Assembly (NCBI RefSeq): GCF_001418205.1
Contig: NZ_LIQF01000005.1
Coordinates: forward strand, 186,001-250,000
DNA: 64,000 bases
Direction: 5' to 3'
Source: Marinomonas fungiae
GTDB lineage: Bacteria; Pseudomonadota; Gammaproteobacteria; Pseudomonadales; Marinomonadaceae
This document shows, piece after piece, positions 26,194-34,530 of the stretch. Position numbers and translations under genes: made by a program. Position 1 is the stretch's first letter. Each line of letters opens with the position of its first letter. The notes under the pieces are model-generated. The model did no database searches and was not told the origin of the DNA. It was given only the letters and a program-made list of their open reading frames with translations.

Positions 26194-27779
26194 TCTGCTG
26201 CTCTCCCTTTTTGTGGGAACAATCCTTTAGGACGTTTCTGAATAAATAGGATGATGAAGACCAACACCAAGATCGCAGCCAACACCGCGCCCGTGGTCGG
26301 CTCTAGGAATTTGTTCGCAATACCAAGAGTAAATGCTGCAACGAGAGTGCCGAGTAAATTCCCCACGCCACCGAACACCACCACCATAAACGAGTCGATG
26401 ATGTAGGCTTGGCCAAGGTTAGGTCCGACATTGGTTAATTGAGACAAGGCCACCCCAGCAATACCTGCAATACCTGAGCCCAAACCAAAGGTCATGGCGT
26501 CGACCCACTCGGTTTTCACCCCCATGGCTTTGGCCATGCTGCGGTTTTGCGACACAGCACGAACGTTTAGACCTAATGAGCTTTTCTTCAAAATGAACAC
26601 CAGTGCCAAGAACACCAGCAAGGCAAACGCTAAGATGTATAAACGGTTCAACGTTAGAGAAAGCACTGGGTTAATTTCCCAAGAGCCACTCATCCAGCTC
26701 GGCGTTGACACTTGACGGTTAAGAGGAGAGAAAATCGTACGCACCAGCTGTTGTAAAATCAGGCTGATACCAAAAGTCGCTAACAAGGTTTCCAATGGAC
26801 GGCCATGCAGACGACAAATAACTAGACGCTCAATCAAGACGCCCATTAAGCCAGACACTAGGAAAGCTGCAGGAATCGCTACCCAGATTGAGTAGTCGAT
26901 GTAATTCGGCATGACCAACTGCACAACGTAAGTGGTGTACGCGCCCAGCATGATCATTTCACCATGCGCCATATTGATCACCCCCATCACACCAAACGTG
27001 ATTGCCAGACCAATCGACGCCAACAGCAATACCGAGCCCAAGCTCAAACCAAAGAACAACTGATCCACCAGAGCATAGCGCTCTACTTGTCGGTTAATGT
27101 TCACCAGTGCTTTATCCGCGGCTGCGGCAACGGCTTCATTACTGTCACGAGACAATTTTAATAAGGCGTTTCTAACGTCGTTTTCTAAGCTACCACCCAA
27201 AAACTCAATCGCAGCAACTCGCGATGTTTGACTGCTACTTTTATCCATCGCGGTGTAAATGGACAATGCCGTTTGCATCATCTCTTTCACATCATTATTG
27301 GATTCTTTTGGATATAGATTTTCTAATGCTGCAAAGGTGTCTTCATCAACGTCTGCCAACAGTTCACGCACCGCCCCTTCACGCACGTCAGCATTATTTG
27401 AGGTCAATTGAAGACGCGCAATCACACCGCGCAACAGGCCACGCAACTTGTTATTAACTTTGATTTTCTTAACGTCTTTGCTGGAAATCCCCTCTAGCTG
27501 CACTTGAGTAAATGGGTCAACGTAGGCGTCATTACCTTGTACATCGATTTCCACCACAATGGCGTTACTGTCTTTGACATAATGCAAATCACCCGCTAGC
27601 CAAGCTCTAAAAACTGGTAACAGGGATTCGTCCTCTTGTGCCGCAAGTTGCTCGACGATATCGGGTAATTTTGAAAGTTTGGTTGTTGTTAACTGCTCAA
27701 GTAAGGTTTCGGTAGACGCCGCATGCACTGGCATCCAACTGGCAAACATTAACAAACAAAATGAGATGAGATATTTCAC
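26190..27779 (-). CDS. urtB: Urea ABC transporter permease UrtB with extracytoplasmic N-domain
   Basis: The 529-residue protein starts with a signal peptide (MKYLISFCLLMFASWMPVHA) and about 200 periplasmic residues with HEAT-like helices, then a LivH-type permease of about eight helices (GVINMAHGEMIMLGAYTTY; GVMGVINMAHGE motif near 270). The long N-domain is usual in UrtB and absent in amino-acid LivH proteins, which supports urea over branched-chain amino acids. A hairpin separates it from urtA. Confidence 0.93.
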   Translation of the reverse strand: MKYLISFCLLMFASWMPVHAASTETLLEQLTTTKLSKLPDIVEQLAAQEDESLLPVFRAWLAGDLHYVKDSNAIVVEIDVQGNDAYVDPFTQVQLEGISSKDVKKIKVNNKLRGLLRGVIARLQLTSNNADVREGAVRELLADVDEDTFAALENLYPKESNNDVKEMMQTALSIYTAMDKSSSQTSRVAAIEFLGGSLENDVRNALLKLSRDSNEAVAAAADKALVNINRQVERYALVDQLFFGLSLGSVLLLASIGLAITFGVMGVINMAHGEMIMLGAYTTYVVQLVMPNYIDYSIWVAIPAAFLVSGLMGVLIERLVICRLHGRPLETLLATFGISLILQQLVRTIFSPLNRQVSTPSWMSGSWEINPVLSLTLNRLYILAFALLVFLALVFILKKSSLGLNVRAVSQNRSMAKAMGVKTEWVDAMTFGLGSGIAGIAGVALSQLTNVGPNLGQAYIIDSFMVVVFGGVGNLLGTLVAAFTLGIANKFLEPTTGAVLAAILVLVFIILFIQKRPKGLFPQKGRAAE

Positions 27780-27819
27780 GAAGATACTCCAGGATTGGAA
27801 AATGTGGGGCGTTAGAAAA

Positions 27820-27845
27820 GACCCTCAGAACTCGCTCTGAGGGTC
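27820..27845 (-). terminator. Attenuator hairpin between urtA and urtB
   Basis: GACCCTCAGA pairs perfectly with TCTGAGGGTC around six bases and is followed on the minus strand by TTTTCT. Partial termination here would give more binding protein than permease, as is common in ABC operons. Confidence 0.75.
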
Positions 27846-27872
27846 AAGTTTTAACCCTGGGAGGCAGTCAGA

Positions 27873-29159
27873 TTAGTAGTTCTGACCCGAACACGTTTTC
27901 GTTTCCGTGTTGTAGTTGCCGCACTTTACTGGGTCCGTCCAATCAGCAATTAAGTCTTTTGAGCCCGGCAGGAAGTCAGACCAAGCGTCACCTGGCACAA
28001 CACCTTCTGTTTTCCATACGGTTTCAAACTGACCGTCGTCTTGGATCTCACCGATTAGAACTGGCTTGCTCAAGTGGTGGTTTTTGTTCATCACCGCCAC
28101 ACCACCCGTCAGGTTAGGTGTTTCTTGCCCAATCATCGCTTGCTCAACCGCATCCACGTCAGTCGTGCCCGCTTTCTTAACCGCATTTGCCCACATGTTG
28201 AAGCCAATGTAAGTCGCTTCCATTGGGTCATTGGTTACACGATCTGGGTTCTTAGTGAAGGCTTTCCATTGCGTGATAAACTCTTCATTTTCTTTCGTTT
28301 CAACGCTCTGGAAGTAGTTCCAAGCCGCTAAGTGGCCCACTAATGGCGCTGTGTCTAGGCCAGAAAGTTCTTCTTCCCCCACAGAGAAAGCCACCACTGG
28401 GATGTCTTCAGAAGAGATGCCTTGGTTACCTAGCTCTTTGTAGAAAGGTACGTTAGCGTCACCGTTGATGGTCGACACTACTGCGGTTTTCTTACCTTCG
28501 GAACCAAATTTAGCAATGTCTGCTACGATCGACTGCCAATCAGAGTGACCGAAAGGTGTGTAGTTGATCATGATGTCTTCTTCTGCGACTCCCATGTCTT
28601 TTAGGTAGGCTTCTAGAATTTTGTTAGTGGTACGTGGGTAAACGTAGTCCGTACCCGCTAACACCCAACGCTCAACACCTAACTCGTCTTTTAGGTAGTT
28701 AACCGCTGGAATTGCTTGCTGGTTTGGTGCCGCCCCTGTGTAGAACACGTTTTTAGACGATTCTTCACCTTCGTACTGCACTGGGTAGAACATCAAGCCA
28801 TTAAGCTCTTCAATAACAGGTAGTACAGACTTACGAGATACTGAAGTCCAGCAGCCGAAGATGACGTCTACGTCTTTTTCAGTAATCAACTCACGCGCTT
28901 TTTCTGCAAACAAAGGCCAGTTTGACGCAGGGTCAACCACAACTGCTTCCAGCTTTTTGCCAAGCAAACCGCCTTTTTTATTTTGCTCTTCTACCATCAT
29001 TAAAACCGTATCTTTTAATGTGGTTTCAGAGATGGCCATCGTGCCTGACAAGGAATGCAAAACACCGACTTTAATTGTGTCGTCCGCTGCCATCGAAGGC
29101 ATTGCAATGAAGGTTGCACCTGAAAGCGCAATTGCGGCTGCAAGAGATTTGATTTTCAT
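27873..29159 (-). CDS. urtA: Urea ABC transporter substrate-binding protein UrtA
   Basis: The 428-residue periplasmic protein has a signal peptide ending near MPSMA. It has the amide-binding-protein fold with GVLHSLSGTMAISE, GCWTSVSRKSVLPVIEE and MFYPVQYEGEESS, which are diagnostic of UrtA and FmdD-like urea/short-amide receptors. It is the first gene of the urt-ure operon. Association with urease indicates urea as ligand. Confidence 0.95.
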   Translation of the reverse strand: MKIKSLAAAIALSGATFIAMPSMAADDTIKVGVLHSLSGTMAISETTLKDTVLMMVEEQNKKGGLLGKKLEAVVVDPASNWPLFAEKARELITEKDVDVIFGCWTSVSRKSVLPVIEELNGLMFYPVQYEGEESSKNVFYTGAAPNQQAIPAVNYLKDELGVERWVLAGTDYVYPRTTNKILEAYLKDMGVAEEDIMINYTPFGHSDWQSIVADIAKFGSEGKKTAVVSTINGDANVPFYKELGNQGISSEDIPVVAFSVGEEELSGLDTAPLVGHLAAWNYFQSVETKENEEFITQWKAFTKNPDRVTNDPMEATYIGFNMWANAVKKAGTTDVDAVEQAMIGQETPNLTGGVAVMNKNHHLSKPVLIGEIQDDGQFETVWKTEGVVPGDAWSDFLPGSKDLIADWTDPVKCGNYNTETKTCSGQNY

Positions 29160-29286
29160 GTTGCGTGTCGTCCTTTGTGATGTTGATTATGTATCGACTC
29201 AGGGACATCTAGTGGAGATACCCACCCCCTTTATCTGTGTAATCAGTATTCAAAAAATAAGGACAAACAGGTATGCGCTAAATGCA

Positions 29287-29320
29287 CTAGGCCTATACGT
29301 CATTTGACGTATAGGCCTAG
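29287..29320. repeat. 34-bp perfect palindrome upstream of urtA
   Basis: Two 16-bp arms, CTAGGCCTATACGTCA and its exact complement, flank a TT centre. Outer, weaker complementary blocks (GTATGC...TGCA and TTGCA...GCATAC) extend the symmetry to about 29271-29337. No T-run follows on either strand, so it does not look like a terminator. It sits about 130 bases upstream of urtA and is a candidate operator or activator site. Confidence 0.7.
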
Positions 29321-29342
29321 GTTGCACAAGAGCATACAGACA

Positions 29343-29370
29343 AAAAAGCCCAGCAAAGACTGGGCGTTTT
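29343..29370 (-). terminator. Terminator for the first tRNA-Asp/tRNA-Val transcript
   Basis: GCCCAG-6-CTGGGC is followed on the minus strand by TTTTTTG. It lies downstream of the minus-strand tRNA pair and upstream of urtA, isolating the two units. Confidence 0.75.
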
Positions 29371-29691
29371 AATGATCACAATTTTTCATTTGGCGTCACG
29401 AATACGGCAATAGTAAACGTCATGGGAGCTGATGGCATGGACTTCATGAATATTACAATCTGCAATCAAAGCTCAAATTAGCAGAGAGCGAGAGAAGCCA
29501 ATGAGGTAAAACAAGGTAACCGAAAAAAGAAAACTATAGGGGCACGGCTTTTAGTACGAACTTCAAAATCACACGAGAAATACGTTTAAAAAGGTGAAAA
29601 ATGGCATTCGAAATAAATGAGACAATTCGTGTAACAAAGCACGCTTTGAAATAAGTATGGAATTAAGAGAGATTTATCTAAGATATAAAGA

Positions 29692-29767
29692 TGGTGGGTG
29701 TGGAGAGGTTCGAACTCCCGACATTCGCCTTGTAAGGGCGACGCTCTCCCAACTGAGCTACACACCC
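29692..29767 (-). tRNA. tRNA-Val (anticodon TAC), copy 1
   Basis: The 76-nt gene folds into a full cloverleaf on the minus strand: acceptor GGGTGTG/CACACCC, D-stem GCTC/GAGC, anticodon stem TCGCC/GGCGA with loop CTTACAA, T-loop TTCGAAC and encoded CCA. The anticodon TAC reads Val codons. It is identical to 38872-38947. Confidence 0.97.
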
Positions 29768-29806
29768 ATCTTTAAGATGGTTACTTACTTTACTGATGAA
29801 AGTAAG

Positions 29807-29883
29807 TGGCGGAACGGACGGGACTCGAACCCGCGACCCCCTGCGTGACAGGCAGGTATTCTAACCAACTGAACTACCGCTCC
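29807..29883 (-). tRNA. tRNA-Asp (anticodon GTC), copy 1
   Basis: The 77-nt gene on the minus strand has acceptor stem GGAGCGG/CCGTTCC (one wobble pair), anticodon stem CCTGC/GCAGG with loop CTGTCAC, T-loop TTCGAGT and encoded CCA. It is transcribed first, with tRNA-Val 39 bases downstream. Confidence 0.97.
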
Positions 29884-29926
29884 TAACCTCAACACAAACA
29901 ATCGTCTGCGTCAGAAGATGGAGCGT

Positions 29927-29954
29927 ATTATAGGGAAACTTTTATTGAACGCAA
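29927..29954 (-). promoter_or_regulatory. Stable-RNA promoter of tRNA pair, copy 1
   Basis: On the minus strand TTGCGT (29949-29954) and TATAAT (29927-29932) are 16 bp apart, followed by a G+C-rich discriminator (ACGCTCC) typical of stringently controlled stable-RNA promoters. Confidence 0.8.
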
Positions 29955-30190
29955 CCACTTTCTTAAAAATAATTCTTTAATTAACAGCAGCTTAAAAACC
30001 GTACAGCGCCGCTTTGTAAAACGAGTGATTAAACGCCCCCGAACAATACATGAATGATTTACAGCTTCCTTGTGTAGGAATGCCTTAGAATCAGACCTTC
30101 CGTCTACAGGTCAGTAGCCTGAATGCAATGTCACTCAGGCTGCTGGCTAGCTTTTGATCGATGAGAGTAAACCTAGGCATTGTCCGTTTT
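29955..30190. other. Intergenic region beyond the CydB-like gene
   Basis: No gene is visible here. An inverted repeat at 30112-30122/30135-30145 (CAGTAGCCTGA / TCAGGCTGCTG, 12-nt loop) lies downstream of the minus-strand CydB-like gene. It lacks a T-run, so its role as a terminator is uncertain. Confidence 0.5.
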
Positions 30191-31231
30191 TCAAGACAGT
30201 GCTTGAGACTTAAACGCTCTCCCGGAATTGTCTTCAGAGCCTTTCTTATAAAACACACAATAAGATCGATATAAATAAACCATGAGCGCAGGCAAGGCTA
30301 TCGCCGAGCCCCACAAAGCAAGCCTCAAGGTAGACTCTGATGCAGCAGCATTATGGATCGTTAGCTCGGCTGGAAGCACCATAGGCCAAAGGCTGATAAT
30401 AAGCGTGAAATACACCGTCCCTAAAAAAATTAAGAACACGCTAAATGGCCACACCTTCCACGTTGAAAAACGAATAACATAATAGACCCACACGTACGCC
30501 ATTAAACCAAGCATGGGGACAAACCCCATGTAGAAGAAGTTAGGCAAGCCCAACCAACGTTCCCTAAGTGCGTCCGTTAGAAAAGGCGTGATCAACTGCA
30601 CAGCCACGATCGCGTAACCGAACCAAACTAGTAGATGATGTGAGTAATGGCGCATTTTCTGCTTCATGTCTTTATTCAGAGCAGGCGGCATCAAGAGTCC
30701 TGTTGCGCCAAGTACTAGGTAAGTTAGGATCAAGGTGATACCTGTTAGAGCACTAAACCAACTCAGCCAATCCCAAACACTACCGACAAAGCGGGAGTCT
30801 TCCACCAAGACGCCTTGCATGAATGCTCCGATCAACGCGCCTTGACAAAACGTTGCTAGCACTGAGCCAAAACCTAAACAAAATCCCCAAGGACCTTGAT
30901 GGCCGCTCGGAGCCTTAGACAAACATTTTGTCGCTATGATACGAAGTAGAAAACCGAATAACATCAGTAAACACGGTAGCCAAAATGCTTGCAAAAATAC
31001 TGAACCGGCCAAAGGAAAGGTTACGATAAAGCCAGCCACACATAGCATCAGCCAGACAGCATTACCGATATTGAACGGTTTTAAACTGCCTATCATCTCC
31101 TCACGCTCAGATGACTTACGAGCACTTAAAAGCAGCATTTCGATCCCCAAATACATGCCATCCAATAACACGTACAGCGCCAACCCAAGCGCCAAAACGA
31201 TTGACCAGACAGTTACCAGATCCAAGCCCAT
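30191..31231 (-). CDS. Orphan CydB-like membrane protein (cytochrome bd subunit II family)
   Basis: The 346-residue protein has about eight to nine hydrophobic helices. The N-terminus (LALYVLLDGMYLGIEMLL, then REEMIGSLKPFNIGNAVWLML) follows the CydB pattern LDGxxLGxGxL...GPxWxGNExWL, but with changes: the GPVWDGNEVW segment reads KPFNIGNAVW, so the conserved acid is missing. No cydA-like gene is adjacent. It is probably a diverged CydB-type protein whose partner lies elsewhere, or one with another role. It has its own short unit upstream of the tRNA pair. Confidence 0.72.
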   Translation of the reverse strand: MGLDLVTVWSIVLALGLALYVLLDGMYLGIEMLLLSARKSSEREEMIGSLKPFNIGNAVWLMLCVAGFIVTFPLAGSVFLQAFWLPCLLMLFGFLLRIIATKCLSKAPSGHQGPWGFCLGFGSVLATFCQGALIGAFMQGVLVEDSRFVGSVWDWLSWFSALTGITLILTYLVLGATGLLMPPALNKDMKQKMRHYSHHLLVWFGYAIVAVQLITPFLTDALRERWLGLPNFFYMGFVPMLGLMAYVWVYYVIRFSTWKVWPFSVFLIFLGTVYFTLIISLWPMVLPAELTIHNAAASESTLRLALWGSAIALPALMVYLYRSYCVFYKKGSEDNSGRAFKSQALS

Positions 31232-31355
31232 GTTGTTACCTCATATCCACTCAAAATGACTGCTTCATACTAGAGTCAGTGTCAAAACAGGGACAGGCAC
31301 ACTTTTTTAGAAAATTTATAGGGACAGGCTGAATTTGCGCGGTAAAAAAGACGAA

Positions 31356-32435
31356 CTAAGAAAGATCGAGTTGAAGCTGCTTGCTTTCCTCTTCGGATTT
31401 CAACATGACGTGTAATCCCAACAATCTAATTTCTCGACCGTTTTGTCGAGTTAACACTTCCTTTAATAGATCATGAAAATACGCATGATCCAAATAACTG
31501 TGAACATGCTCAATCGTGGTCAACTGAAAGTCAGCGAACTTCACTTTGATCCCTTGTTTTGTAATAGCATAGTCCGGCGAGGCTTTTCCCAAGCGTTGAT
31601 AAAGCTCAGGAAACAACTTGTGCTCGATCACTTGCCAGCATTCCTCAAAGCTAGAAATATTGTTTGCAAAGGTTCTTTCAACGCCAACAGATTTACGCTG
31701 ACGATGAGGTGTCACTTCACGTGGATCGATACCATGACTTCGATGCCAGAGGGATTCGCCCAAACGGCCAAATTGCCGCACTAACTTCAAATAATCAGTG
31801 TTTCGAATATCCGAGCAGACATAAAAGCCCGCTTTTTGCAGCTTCTGCAAGCTCACCTTACCTACCCCAGGAATCTTCTCTAATGGCAGCTCATCAATCA
31901 CACCTTGCATCTCTTGTGGGGTAATCACAAACTGACCATCGGGCTTATTCATATCAGAAGCAATCTTGGCGAGGAACTTCACTGGAGCGACGCCAGCCGA
32001 CGCAGTCAAGTTGAGTTCAGTGCGAATCTGATGACGAATGGCTTCAGCAATCAAAGTAGCCGAGCCGTGTAATTGCTGACAATGGGTTACATCAAGATAA
32101 GCCTCGTCCAAGGAAAGGGGCTCGATTAACTCCGTATAACGGGCAAAGATGTTACGAATTTTAGCGGACACTTCGCGATAGACCTGCATCCGCCCGGGGA
32201 CAACAGTGAGATGAGGACACAGTTTCTTTGCCCAAGCCGTGGACATGGCAGAGCGCACGCCGTATTTTCGAGCCTCGTAATTACAGGTACTAATGACACC
32301 TCTTTGACGCTCACTACCCCCTACCGCCAGTGGTATATCACGATACTCCGGCTGATCACGCATCTCTACCGATGCGAAAAAGGCATCCATATCTATATGA
32401 ATGATCTTCCTTTGCGAATGAACAGGACTAGACAT
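31356..32435 (-). CDS. dinB: DNA polymerase IV (DinB)
   Basis: The 359-residue Y-family polymerase has catalytic D15 in HIDMDAFFASVE, steric-gate F20, and the second acidic motif SLDEAYLDV. The little-finger region is present, and the C-terminus (KQLQLDLS) resembles a beta-clamp-binding peptide (QLxLxL). It performs error-prone lesion bypass. A LexA-type box lies just upstream, so SOS induction is expected. Confidence 0.96.
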   Translation of the reverse strand: MSSPVHSQRKIIHIDMDAFFASVEMRDQPEYRDIPLAVGGSERQRGVISTCNYEARKYGVRSAMSTAWAKKLCPHLTVVPGRMQVYREVSAKIRNIFARYTELIEPLSLDEAYLDVTHCQQLHGSATLIAEAIRHQIRTELNLTASAGVAPVKFLAKIASDMNKPDGQFVITPQEMQGVIDELPLEKIPGVGKVSLQKLQKAGFYVCSDIRNTDYLKLVRQFGRLGESLWHRSHGIDPREVTPHRQRKSVGVERTFANNISSFEECWQVIEHKLFPELYQRLGKASPDYAITKQGIKVKFADFQLTTIEHVHSYLDHAYFHDLLKEVLTRQNGREIRLLGLHVMLKSEEESKQLQLDLS

Positions 32436-32442
32436 AGAAAAA

Positions 32443-32462
32443 TACTGGCTAAATAAACAGTA
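32443..32462 (-). promoter_or_regulatory. LexA box of dinB
   Basis: On the minus strand the site reads TACTGTTTATTTAGCCAGTA: CTGT-N8-CCAG, one mismatch from CTGT-N8-ACAG with matching outer TA pairs. It ends seven bases before the dinB ATG. Confidence 0.8.
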
Positions 32463-32542
32463 TTAAGACATAGGTTTAGCGAGCTTGTCTAGCAAGAACT
32501 ACGAAAGCGCCCCGCTCAACAAGCCGCCATTCATTCAAAAAC

Positions 32543-32568
32543 AAAAAGCCACCCCATGGTGGCTTTTG
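32543..32568 (-). terminator. Terminator of the tctCBA operon
   Basis: AAAAGCCACC pairs with GGTGGCTTTT around about four bases. It is followed by T-rich sequence on the minus strand, 20 bases after the tctA stop. Confidence 0.8.
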
Positions 32569-32587
32569 TCTGAACCTATCGATTTAC

Positions 32588-34078
32588 TCAGCGTTTTTTT
32601 AACGTCTTCATGACAAATGGCCCAACCAAAGCAAGCAAGGTTGCGATTGCTAACGTGATAGTAATCGGACCATTAAATAAGATCCCCCAGTCCCCACCAC
32701 TAATAGAGAGTGCTCGACGTAGGTTATCCTCCAACACTTCACCAAGCACTAGGCCAAGTATGACTGGCGCCAAAGAGAACCCTAGCTTACGAAGAATAAA
32801 CGCAAATACCCCCAGCACAACCATGAAGTAAAGATCGAAGCTATCGCCATGAATTGAGTAGATACCAATGAAGGTCAACATAACAATAATAGGCACTAGG
32901 TAAGACTGCTTAATAGAAAGCAATCGAACAAACATACCAATCAGTGGCAAGTTCATTACCAATAAGGCTAGGTTACCCACAAACATCGATGCAATCAGAC
33001 CCCATGCGATTTCTGGTTGCTGTTCGAACAATAGCGGCCCCGGTGTGATGTTAAACATCAATAAGGCACCCAGTAGAATCGCCGTGGTACCGCTGCCGGG
33101 AATCCCCAAGGTCAGCATCGGTAACATTGAGCCTGCAGCGGAGGCATTATTGGCTGCCTCTGGGGCTGCAAGACCACGAATGTCCCCTTTGCCAAACTGA
33201 TCATCGTTGCCTTCCGCAAAGCGCTTTTCCGTACCATAGGCCACTGCACTACCAATGGATGCCCCTGTTCCAGGCAAAACACCAATGACAAAGCCAATTA
33301 AAGTAGAGCGTAACACCACCCATTTCACCGCAAGCAAATCGCTGATGGATACAAAGCTTTTGCCAACCGGCGTCATTTTCATATCGTTGCGTAACCAGCT
33401 TTCTAGCAACACCAATACTTCACTGATCGCAAACATCCCGATGACCACCACCAAGAAATCAACGCCATCGAAAAAGTTTGGAATGTCCATAGTAAAGCGC
33501 AGGAAACCGGTACCTGAGTCCACACCAACGGTCGCTAGCAACAGACCAATCACCACACCAATGGTGGTTTTTAGTGGTCGGCTTCCCACCATCGTCGCAA
33601 GACAGGTAAATGCGAACGTCATTAACCAAACAAACTCACTAGGGCCGAATTTCAATGCAAGGTCGCTTAGCATTGGCGCAAACAGTACGATTAAAATCAG
33701 TGCACCGATACTACCCACAAAAGAGGCCACCGCTGATAATGCCAACGCTCGACCACCCTCGCCTTTTTGCGCCAGAGGGTAACCGTCCAAAGTCGTCATA
33801 ATCGCCCCAGCATCACCGGGAACGTTTAGCAAGATACTGGAGATACGGCCACCGTATTCTGCTCCGTAATACACACCAGCCAGTAGGATCAGGGCAGACT
33901 CAGGCGGAAACCCCATCGCATACGCCAATGGCAGCAAAATAGCGACACCATTAATCGGACCAATTCCAGGTAAAGACCCGATAAGCGTACCGACAAAACA
34001 ACCGATTAAAACTAATGCCAAATTCATTGGCGCGAGGGCAACCGAAAAGCCCGTCGCTAAAAATCCGAGCGTCTCCAT
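32588..34078 (-). CDS. tctA: Tripartite tricarboxylate transporter large permease TctA
   Basis: The 496-residue protein has about 11-12 hydrophobic helices, with the TctA signature GSLPGIGPINGVAILLPL near residues 34-51 and a second GVLPGTGASIGSAVAYG motif in the C-terminal half. It is the main channel of the TTT family, coupling carboxylate uptake to an ion gradient. It follows tctB with two bases between them. Confidence 0.93.
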   Translation of the reverse strand: METLGFLATGFSVALAPMNLALVLIGCFVGTLIGSLPGIGPINGVAILLPLAYAMGFPPESALILLAGVYYGAEYGGRISSILLNVPGDAGAIMTTLDGYPLAQKGEGGRALALSAVASFVGSIGALILIVLFAPMLSDLALKFGPSEFVWLMTFAFTCLATMVGSRPLKTTIGVVIGLLLATVGVDSGTGFLRFTMDIPNFFDGVDFLVVVIGMFAISEVLVLLESWLRNDMKMTPVGKSFVSISDLLAVKWVVLRSTLIGFVIGVLPGTGASIGSAVAYGTEKRFAEGNDDQFGKGDIRGLAAPEAANNASAAGSMLPMLTLGIPGSGTTAILLGALLMFNITPGPLLFEQQPEIAWGLIASMFVGNLALLVMNLPLIGMFVRLLSIKQSYLVPIIVMLTFIGIYSIHGDSFDLYFMVVLGVFAFILRKLGFSLAPVILGLVLGEVLEDNLRRALSISGGDWGILFNGPITITLAIATLLALVGPFVMKTLKKR

Positions 34079-34080
34079 TT

Positions 34081-34527
34081 TTACCCTCCGAATAACATAC
34101 CAATCGGTACGTTTAACTGCAGTAGATGTTTCATCACAAAGTAACTAACGACACTTAAAATGACTGAGTACATGATCGCTCGTACTGGCTTTTCGCCAAA
34201 CAGAATGCAAAATACTGTGCCAACAATTGCCGTCGATACTATAAACCCTGCTTTTTCAAACAAGAAAGCGTAACCCGTCATTAATGCGACACCACTTAAG
34301 AGCTTTATCAAAACAGCTCCGGTAGGCGCCCATTTGTTAGCGCTTGGTTTAACGAGCAGCCAAACCGAACAAAAACCAAGTACTGCGGACAAAATCAGGG
34401 GGAAGGCCTTGGGGCCAAGCGGTTCATACTGAAATGGCACTTCAAAATGAAATGCTGTCCAGGCAATAAGCCCAGACAGACATAACAGAGCGCCAGCAAA
34501 TAGGCGGTCAAACATATAAAGCCCCAT
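34081..34527 (-). CDS. tctB: Tripartite tricarboxylate transporter small permease TctB
   Basis: The 148-residue protein has four hydrophobic helices in the TctB layout, including the FQYEPLGPKAFPLILSAVLG region near residues 32-51. It lies between tctC and tctA and is the small membrane subunit of the system. Confidence 0.88.
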   Translation of the reverse strand: MGLYMFDRLFAGALLCLSGLIAWTAFHFEVPFQYEPLGPKAFPLILSAVLGFCSVWLLVKPSANKWAPTGAVLIKLLSGVALMTGYAFLFEKAGFIVSTAIVGTVFCILFGEKPVRAIMYSVILSVVSYFVMKHLLQLNVPIGMLFGG

Positions 34528-34530
34528 TAG

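Larger units (their letters stand above)
29160..29691. other. Intergenic control region between the tRNA pair and urtA
   Basis: This 532-base stretch contains the leader of urtA, a long perfect palindrome at 29287-29320 and a terminator at 29343-29370. An AAAGGA element lies about 13 bases before the urtA ATG. I could not identify a convincing sigma54 (-24/-12) or sigma70 promoter for urtA by eye. Between 29371 and 29691 I see no gene. Confidence 0.6.
29688..29934. repeat. Direct repeat, copy 1 (tRNA-Val/tRNA-Asp with promoter)
   Basis: This 247-bp block recurs at 38868-39114 in the same orientation with about five base differences, none of them in the tRNAs. It includes both tRNAs, their spacer and the promoter -10 region. 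Confidence 0.9.

Noticed and set aside
29160-29290. Sigma54/NtrC promoter for urtA
   Set aside because: Nitrogen control would be expected, but no TGGCAC-N5-TTGC pattern is visible upstream of urtA.
29657-29848. 63-codon frame across the tRNA genes
   Set aside because: It is read through tRNA-Val and tRNA-Asp on the opposite strand and is not a protein gene.
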